Source: Cryptomeria japonica (Eukaryota > Streptophyta > Pinopsida > Cupressales > Cupressaceae). From it: a stretch of DNA of 64,000 nucleotides. Positions 56,278 to 64,000 of this stretch are shown in pieces (the stretch's first letter is position 1; every line of letters starts with the position of its first letter). The stretch covers positions 146,663,349-146,727,348 of the forward strand of contig NC_081410.1 of the NCBI RefSeq assembly GCF_030272615.1, written 5' to 3'. The notes under the pieces were generated by a model. That model ran no database searches and had not been told where the DNA came from. It saw nothing but the letters and a program-made list of their open reading frames with translations. Position numbers and translations under genes: made by a program.

Positions 56278-58488
56278 ATATATATAGTATACTCGTATGG
56301 ATATGTGATGTGTTTTAATGGATAATATTTTGTTAAATGTCATGAATGTTGATTTATGCAGACTATCGTCATTACTAGAACTAACATGCAACAAGAAGAA
56401 TGAGTTATTTGTGGCCATTATATCCTAGTTCCATCTATAGCCAAAGAAGGATGAACTCTGTCAACATGCATGAAAGCAACAACGTGGAGACACAAACTCT
56501 TGATTGAAGAAGAGTCCTTTTGAGTTTGTCTTTTCAGAAGACATTGTGAAATTAATGTATCATGGAAACTGATGAAGTTGTGCATCATTAATATTGAGTT
56601 AATGCAACAATCATGTTGATAATTTTTTGTTACTATTCAATAAAAAGAATTTGTTATGAAGCATATTCCTATAGTGTTATTTTGTTAGTATATTTTTCTT
56701 TTTAGAATAAATCGCCTCAATGTAAGGGAGATAGAACATTTGGCTAGAATTAATTGGAAGAAGTTAATGGCATGCTTTCTCCAAATGCTTTAAATAGGGA
56801 AAATGTCATTCTAGTTAGAATCTTCTCCTGTGGTAAGATATTTGTTTACTTTTGTATTTATCAGTTTAATATATGTTGTAGACAACATAGATTGTGTTCT
56901 AGCTAGATCTTTTGCATAAACACTATCTGGTTTTTTTATACATGAGTTAATAATGAGAAGGATGATTATTATTTTGTGATTTCAAGTGTATTGTTACTCT
57001 TTACAGAGACTACATTCCTCAAACAAGGGCCACTTGAGGTAATGTGAGACTCTTGTCTTCTTTTTTTTATTTACTATTGTTTAATAATTATTCTTAATCT
57101 TCAGTTGTTAATGAATGTTCATTAATATTTCATAGTTAAGAGTCTTGGTTGCAACCAACTTCTAGTTTGTTTGGTTACATTAATAAGTTGTACTTGCAGG
57201 AACTGCTGAGCTACTCCTAAATTTGCCTGCAACAACTGTTGTATTTGTTAGTTTCTTATCGCAACAATGCTCATGTTTATTTATGTTTGCAATAGATTAG
57301 TATATTCTTTTTATGTAACGATAGGTAACTTAGGATCCTTGTTGCACATACAGTGTCACTGCCATCTTTGAAGATACATCCCTAGTTGATAATTAAATGA
57401 GCTTCACTTAAGACATAGGGTTGGCCCATTGAATACCTCAACCAAGTCATGTATATGATAGCTGCACCAATTCAATGAATATAATGGAGACCAATTATTT
57501 TTAGCGTTGTAGCCAGGAATAGTGCTAAGGTTTATGACTCTTATGCTTAGGATTCCTCATAGTTATTTACTTTCTTGAAAATTTTCTTTTGGTTATACGC
57601 TTTCAATAACATAAGTGTTTGTATTCAGCATTAGGGAAATTATATTTTGAATTAACATCAACTTCTTTACTAACAAGTGTAGGAAGACAACCTATAAGCT
57701 CAACACTTCCATTGCATGTGCCAACAAAGAGACACTAGAGTAATGTTTCCTCCCTACACATAAAGTGTGGAGACATCTTGACTTCAAGACAAGGGCCATA
57801 GGATTCATCTATTTTAACGTAGACATCAAAAGATCTGTTTAGTGTATTTATAGATCCAACATCTTCTGGTAACATTCAAGAAGAACCTACTCAAGAGCAT
57901 GCACAAGATATACTGACAAGAATGGGTGATACTAAAGTAGAAAATTCTAATACACTGGTCACCTTTTTATTTCCAATCACCGACCAATAAATAGCAACTA
58001 CATTGAAAAATATACCTCCAAACACCCTCCCTAACTTTTATGGCCTAATCACTAAAGGTCCTGATACTTTTTTGTTTTAATTTGATGTACTTTGTAGAAG
58101 TTAATACTTTGTAACTAATGCCCATCGCTTAAAGTTGTTTCTAGAAACTTTGAAGGTTTTTGCATTAAGATGGTTCATGGTGCTAGGAAGCAATGCGATT
58201 ACTAGTTGAGCTGTCTTGAAAGAGAAGTTTTTGCATGTTATCCTTGTTTTTCCTTTTGTGTGAAAACAAGATAACCCATATGAATTTTTCTCAAATTCAC
58301 CCTCTTTTCCCTAAAGTCAAGTTTTTGAGGCATTTTTGTCGTCTCTTTTTTCCTTGAATACTTGTTATTTGAGCTTGGAATTCCATCCTAGTAGTTAAAA
58401 TTTAAATTTTAACTTAAAAGTTATATTTCCTATTTAGGTGTCAAGTCGGGTTTTAAACTCAATCTTGCACCATGTAGATCATTTTTGT
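56278..58488. other. Unassigned region, no gene seen
   Basis: AT-rich with no open frame of note and no LTR ends or array found. It could hold exons of a decayed gene but I cannot support any. Confidence 0.5.
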
Positions 58489-59540
58489 CGTCAATTGAAC
58501 CTATAGGTCTAATTTACACCATTTTGGTGCATTATAGTGTAAATTGGACCTATAGGTCCGTTTGACACCATAATGATGCATGATTTATCATTTAATGCTT
58601 TGAGAGTCCAATTTCATATATGTTTCTTATCTTTTTATTATTGATTCTTGCCATTATTTATTTGCTTGGATATTCATAAGGCATCAAAGCTCTTCTTGTT
58701 TGAAACTCAATTCATCTTTCAGAGGTATGTTTTGATCTTTCCCTCCGCTTTTTACTCATCGTATCTCTGCTTGACAAATGTGGATTTAGAATTCTAACAA
58801 CATACATCAAAGTTCCTACTTCAATGTATATTATTAGTATTTGAACCTGCTACTTATTCTTCCCTTTTATTTTAAACCCTAGTTGATGGTGCAAGCCATA
58901 TTTTGAATACGACACACATCAAATCTTTAGCTCCGATGTGTGTCAAATTCAAATCCAACACACAATGTGTTTTGATTGTTCCCTAAATGGTGCGTGGTGT
59001 GGTGTTGGCTTCATCATACATTGTAGCTTTGCTTCATGGTGTGTGGTGGGGACATGATCCCATTACCCACTTTGTCCCATGTGCCTTGCTTGAGTGATGG
59101 TGATGATTTGGTTTGTAAACCCCGATCTCCATTGTGTTCTTTGAGTAATGGTGGTGATCAAGGTTACAACCCCGACTATCACCATTATTCGTTCTGTATT
59201 TTTTCAATCAACTCTTCCAAAGTAGAGGTCGGGGGTATATCCTTGATCGATACCTCAAGAATTCTATCTTTCATGAAGTACATATCAGGTTTATATCCCC
59301 GATATGTACCTTCATCCTTTGTTCCTCTCAAGTGCATATCAGGGTTATAAACCCGATATGCACCTTTGGTCTTTCCTATTCTTTCATTGGTGTAGATAAG
59401 GGATATAAACCCGATATACACCTTTTTTTTTTTGGCTATCTATTAAGTGCAAATCAGACTTGTAAGTCCGATATGCACTTGTTATTGATTTTTCACTTAT
59501 ATTAAGTACAAATTGGACTTGTAAGTCTGATTTGCACTTA
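58489..59540. repeat. Array of imperfect palindromes (hairpins), about 57-bp period
   Basis: The clearest five are 59278-59309 (arms GTACATATC/GATATGTAC), 59332-59363 (GTGCATATC/GATATGCAC), 59390-59421, 59445-59480 and 59503-59540. Each has a centre of GG(G)TTTATAACCC or GACTTGTAAGTC type. Starts are 54-59 bp apart. More divergent units continue leftward at about 59225, 59150 and 59100. Older-looking ones occur at 58909-58948, 58537-58567 and 58490-58519 (centre ACCTATAGGT). The array ends 100 bp before the ATG at 59641. Confidence 0.88.
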
Positions 59541-59640
59541 ATTTACACACTTGCGAATTGGTGATTTTTAGCCAATTTATGATTGATTGAAAGTATTTGT
59601 TCTATCAAATGAGATTTCTATGGAGGCTAATTTTCTCAAT

Positions 59641-60855
59641 ATGGTGATAATATTTCATGTTGTAGTGTATTTGTTGCAAATGACGCAAACCACACCTAGT
59701 AAGAGAACAATGAAGTTCAAAAAGAAATAGATTTATCCAATTTTTCCTCCTTCATCCATATCATCCAATATTGATAATATAAGAGATACAGAGATTTGCC
59801 ACGTGGATCTCGAGGAATTATTGAAATTATTCAAAGAGCCACCAGTGTCTTACAAAATGGAGCCCACCATCAACAATGGAATTCATTTGGTGATGACCTT
59901 TCCTATGTCTGCTGAAAATCCAGAATTTGTGTTAGCTTTAGCTAATAGGTATGACCCTACCAACCGATTAGCGAAAGATGTAGATAGAAAGAAGACACTC
60001 ATCAATCTTGATGACTTGTTTGACACAATTTTCAAGTGTCCACCTATAGAGAAATATGCCAATATTGATATGCAATCAACTCTAACCTACTTTGACAATA
60101 ATTTAGATAAATTTAGGAGGAATATCAATGAAAATTGGTTAAAGAACCCTGGGCCTACAATTACAAGGTGGCCAATGACTCTTAGTTGTAGTGATTTCAT
60201 TGAAGAGGTCAACGATCTTATTACTCTTCTCAGTAGGGTAAAAGGCCCTCTGACTTCCAACACTTATTACAAGTGGATGTATCAATACATTCACATTATT
60301 AGGAAAAATAAAAAGATCTATTGGGAAAAGAAGATTCCAAATTCTTTGTGTGAGAAGTTGACCAAGGTGCTCACCACCTTGAAATTTTACATGACTTCCT
60401 ATCTTGTCTATGCAACTGCCTCGATGAAGAATTTTCCAAGTTTATCTACCATAGGTGATAGGAGCCAGGTTCTTATTTATAAGTAATTCACCTAGTTGAC
60501 TCTCAATTAGAGTTTACACCATTTTAGGAGGGTTAATGACACTTTCTTTTCTCGTTATATATGATTATTTGATAAAGATCTTCAGAAAAAGAGAGTGTTA
60601 GATGAGGCCTGGAAGGTAGTAAGTGAATATGGTTGTTTTTCATTATAGTTTCCCACATTTATATATATTAGGATTGGATTCTTTGATGGAGAAGCATTCA
60701 TTATCTCAAGGTATCTGTCAAATAAGACCATCCTTATGGAGATGGATCATCAAATGATATTAATCCATGAGCGTCAATCTAGGGCTGTAAGGCAGGTCTC
60801 AAGTTCTCCATTTCCATAGGGAGATACTCCATCAACTCCATCTACAAGGCCCATG
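59641..60855 (+). pseudogene. Region G, first ORF: unrecognised protein, broken
   Basis: An ATG at 59641 (or 59680) opens a plus-strand frame that runs, apart from a TAG at 59728, to a TAA at 60484, then continues as readable codons with further stops. The best part is about 250 residues without a gap: ANRYDPTNRLAKDVDRKKTL, TITRWPMTLSCSDFIEEVND, YYKWMYQYIHIIRKNKKIYW. Composition is like a soluble globular protein rich in Lys, Asn and aromatic residues. I recognise no domain. Position after a hairpin array and the pattern of decay suggest a transposable-element accessory gene. Confidence 0.6.
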
Positions 60856-60857
60856 CC

Positions 60858-61520
60858 ATGGAGGAGGAGATGAGAAGATTAAACATGAGATTCTTCAAAG
60901 CCATAAAATACTTTTACTATAGGGGCATGAAGAACAAAATCAAGAAAAGTTACACCCATGTCCAAATCGAAGATGTATGGATTGATTGGAGAACTAAAAA
61001 GGACATCCAAAGACTTGACTACTATCGTCTGACAATAGAAAAAATTGAGAATTTTGATCTTGTTGATGTTCCTGAGTATCTTGAGGAGGATGGAGATATC
61101 CTAGATCCTATATATGAGAAAAACAAAGTTGTTGGATCACCTTTGCCTCTTATTCAATGGTCCCAAAAGCAGAATACTTCAATAAGGGCTAGGTTCTTGA
61201 ATATCCTTGATAATACCAATGTTTGGTTAAATTTGCATCGTGGTCAGCTGAAACTTTTCGAGACTAAATCATTCAAAGATTATATTGTAGGGCCTAGGGG
61301 AAATATTTCTGAATTAAGGACCAAGAACAAACAAGATCCTACAACTCCTAAAGGTCCAAAATTCATGTTCACAACTGGAAAAGGTAAGAGTCAAGGTGAG
61401 TCTTCTTCTCAAGAGACTCAAGATCATGATGAGATAGAAGGAGAAGAAAAAGAAAATGAAGGTGAACAAGAAGAAGAAGAAGAAGAACCAGAAAATGACC
61501 AGGAACAAGAGGAAGGATAA
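60858..61520 (+). pseudogene. Region G, second ORF: unrecognised protein with acidic tail
   Basis: ATG at 60858, 220 residues, one base out of frame with the preceding segment, so probably a frameshifted continuation. It begins MEEEMRRLNMRFFKAIKYFY and contains VWIDWRTKKDIQRLDYYRLT. It ends in a Gly/Ser/Lys region followed by a run of Glu (about 61430-61515). No domain recognised. Confidence 0.6.
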
Positions 61521-62311
61521 TTTTATAAGGAGGGATTACCTAAAATCCCAAGACTAACCAGTCTCAAGAGACAAAAGAAGGTATCCCTCCTACATCATGT
61601 GATGTCACAGGTACTACTTCAATCTTAGTTACTGATACTATTCATTTGGGTTCCACTGTGTCATTTTCATCACAAGCTCCTAAAAGTCATGTTATTCCCT
61701 CCACTTTCACAAGTGAATCCACCCTTGATACACCTCATGACAACCTTGATACCGTATTCCTTCCCAATTTTTTTGATGTTATTTCTTCCATGTTGGAAGA
61801 TTTTGATAAGTTTATATCAGAAACCCAAGTTCCTCCTAAGGTTTCTATTGGTCCAAATCCACCCACCATTGTTACCTCAACTCCACCCATAGTTACTACA
61901 AGTGTTCAATCTTAGGAGATGGAAACATAAGTGTTGACTACTGGAGTTGATGATGACACTCCTTTGCCACCCAAGATAATGTCTAACACTCCTAAGAGAA
62001 AGAAGCAAGCCATCTCTCCAGATGACTTTGATTTCAGCTGGTTGGTGCTTGTTAAGCCCAAGATCACAAAGAAGGCCAAGACTTTCTCTAGATTGAGAAT
62101 AGATGAATCAAAGAACAAGTATGTGGAAATGGAAATTCCTCCCCCGGACATAGACTTGGATAAAGTGCAACCTACTGATTATGTCATCAACAAAATTGAT
62201 TTGGGCAAACAAACACATGAAGGTACAGTTGAGGATGCCCAAACTTCTTTCCAACATCTTTTGGAAATGTTCAATGAAGAGAAATTCAAGAAAGATAAGT
62301 TGAAGAAATAG
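61521..62311 (+). pseudogene. Region G, third segment: Ser/Thr/Pro-rich then basic
   Basis: Open at 61646-61915 and 61931-62311 in one frame, with two stops between. The first part is Ser/Thr/Pro-rich and likely disordered. The second contains TPKRKKQAISPDDFDFSW, a possible nuclear localisation sequence, and a Lys/Glu-rich helix near its end. It probably belongs to the same long protein as the two preceding ORFs. Confidence 0.5.
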
Positions 62312-63123
62312 GTTGATCAACTCACAAAAGTCCTAATCAAGATTACCAAATCATCATAGGTAATTGAGCATGTCATCTTCAGTGGATGAGAAAATCATGA
62401 AACAAGCCAAATAGGTCAATTCCCATAGGAGAATAGTTGGCGAATGGATAGATAGATTGTTGGGCCAAGGAACTCATCTCCTATGTTCAACAGTTACTCT
62501 TATAAACAACTTGGAGGAGGTAAAAATTAAAATTAATAAAACTTTGAATTTGTTTTCAAATAAATTGGAAGCTCATGAGAAGGACTTCGATTGTTGGTTG
62601 AAGTTAGACAATTTCCAATTGTATGTTCTAGTTGACAATGAAGTGCTCCCTTCAAGGGGTATGCACATTGAGCAAAGAGAAACACTAGAACATCAAATGA
62701 GCACAATATAGGTGCTTATCAAATATTTGAGGAAAGCACATATAAAATGTAATGATAAAGGGAAAGACATCATCAAGAAGATATCAGCTCTTCCTTGTGC
62801 TTTCCTCAATGAGAACCATAAGCCTCTTCATGAGGATGCTATTGTCAAAGAATTCAGTGTGCTAATTGGTGAAGAGGTCGACAACAAGATTTCTCATTAT
62901 CCTCAATTGATAAGTTGATATATATCCAACTAAATCTAGATGATCTAGCCTCACTTTTGAAAAAGCACAAGAAATGCTACATGAGCCTCAAAGATTCTAT
63001 CACCCGGATCAAGCTCATCACAAGTCACACTAAGGGACGTGATCAAGAATATATGAAAGTAGTTTTACAAAAGTTCAAGGAATTGATGAAGCATGATCAA
63101 AATGGAGTGTTTGGAGGCACTTA
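62312..63123 (+). pseudogene. Region G, fourth segment: helical C-terminal region
   Basis: Open at 62457-62918 apart from a TAG at 62709, then at 62915-63124 in another frame. The residues suggest alpha-helix or coiled coil (INNLEEVKIKINKTLNLFSN, SLLKKHKKCYMSLKDS). Stops at 62309 and around 62357-62420 separate it from the previous part. No domain recognised. Confidence 0.5.
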
Positions 63124-63685
63124 ACATTTTTCATAGTAGATGCATTTTTTAATAAGACTTTGATACCTCAAATGTCATTTTGTATTTAGTTTTTGCACTT
63201 AGGCAATGCATGAGTCCAAAGTCAATTAGGACTCAATTAGGACTCTTCTTTGAATTAGTCATAGTTTTTCCTAGTTTTTCTCAATGCACCTCTCCTATAT
63301 ATATGTGGTTGCTTATTGTAATTTAGATCTAGAATCTTCAATCTATATGCCAAAACATTTCCGAAGTGAAGAGAAAAAGTGAAACTTTGTGTTCCTATTG
63401 TGATTTTACCAATTTGATGAAATAAGAAGAAAGTTTTGGCATCCAGACTTTGTATTGGATTCATTTGTTTTTTATGGTGAGAGTGTTCTTATGTTATTGT
63501 CATTATAAATTCTTATTTTTCTGAAGTAAAGGTGTTGTTGAGAGAATATTGTTAAAGAGTAGAGGCAATTGTTAATTTTTGAACCTTGTGTCATATTTTG
63601 ACTCTTGTTAATAGAATTAGGAATTGGTGATTGTGATACCATTTCAAAGACTTTGTGCTTCATATTTATATTTTCAAGTTAAAGT
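63124..63685 (+). other. Region right of G, possibly LTR-like
   Basis: Non-coding. A TATATATATG at about 63296 followed by a transcript-start-like region, and a direct repeat of CAATTAGGACT (63222 and 63234), resemble an LTR, but no partner copy or TSD is found in the window. Confidence 0.35.
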
Positions 63686-64000
63686 TGTTGGCAATTGACA
63701 CTCAATTGGTTGGTTTCAATATATTGTCATTGATGGCAACATGGCAACTTGTTCTAACTTCATATTTTGGTTCAGTTGTGTACCGATAGGCACCTCACAA
63801 ACACTTCAATGACACTGGCACCAGCACTGGCAGTTTGGATAGATTTCTTTGGTTACCAACAATACAAGCCAACATGGTTTAGAATCAGGTTATCAATATT
63901 GGAGGCCGACATCTTTTGGATCTGGCATCAACAATTGTTTTTTATGTTCATGTATTTATGTTATTGAGCTGACATGTATATTCATATTGTAATTATCTTT
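63686..64000 (+). mobile_element. Probable start of a Copia LTR, cut by the window edge
   Basis: TGTTGGCAATTGACACTC followed by ATTGTCATTGATGGCAAC resembles the start of the LTR of element B (TGTTGGCAATATG... then TTGTCATTGATGTCAAC). No TSD can be tested here. Confidence 0.45.

Overview
The window is nuclear DNA of a land plant, most likely a seed plant. The evidence is one spliced cytochrome b5 gene with GT/AG introns, surrounded by about 55 kb of nested LTR retrotransposons, a TRIM, a solo LTR and a MITE. Low gene density, high AT content and deep nesting would suit a gymnosperm, but that is inference. There are no bacterial or organellar genes, no rRNA or tRNA genes and no CRISPR array.

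Layout. 1-4.7 kb: a complete three-exon, tail-anchored cytochrome b5 gene (+), whose 2.4-kb second intron holds three copies of a hairpin-bearing repeat. 4.7-11.7 kb: non-coding DNA with a diverged repeat family, a 506-bp MITE (its unoccupied site is visible in a neighbouring repeat copy), a 947-bp solo LTR with perfect 5-bp target duplications (TSDs), and small tandem repeats. 11.7-45.2 kb: a three-level nest inside an older LTR. Element A (Copia, - strand, 14455-44906) was interrupted by element B (Copia, +, 15303-40685). The 5' LTR of B was then interrupted by element C (Ty3/Gypsy, +, 16181-34675). All three carry 5-bp TSDs, each differing by one G/A change.

Element C is the centrepiece. 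It has two 1391-bp LTRs differing at 13 sites by eye, a primer site matching a tRNA-Trp-like 3' end for about 26 nt, and one gag-pol frame with protease, G-patch, RT, RNase H, a second RNase H and integrase. This order suggests the Tat lineage. Between pol and the 3' LTR it carries a roughly 657-codon antisense frame with a plant mobile domain (PMD), a polyglycine linker and a coiled coil. Arrays of an AGCGCT-centred motif with about 20-bp period sit in the gag leader and, in opposite orientation, upstream of the antisense gene. Both coding regions are broken only by TAG/TGA stops, with no frameshift seen.

45.2-56.3 kb: remnant E, then a decayed Gypsy-like element F with the same primer type as C, a G-patch remnant, a cluster of CTTATC/GATAAG palindromes and a complete 344-bp TRIM. 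56.3-64 kb: unassigned DNA, a hairpin array with about 57-bp period, a broken multi-ORF coding region of unknown function (G), and a probable Copia LTR start running off the right edge.

Only the cytochrome b5 gene looks like an intact host gene; every other coding region is transposable-element derived or of unknown origin and is broken.
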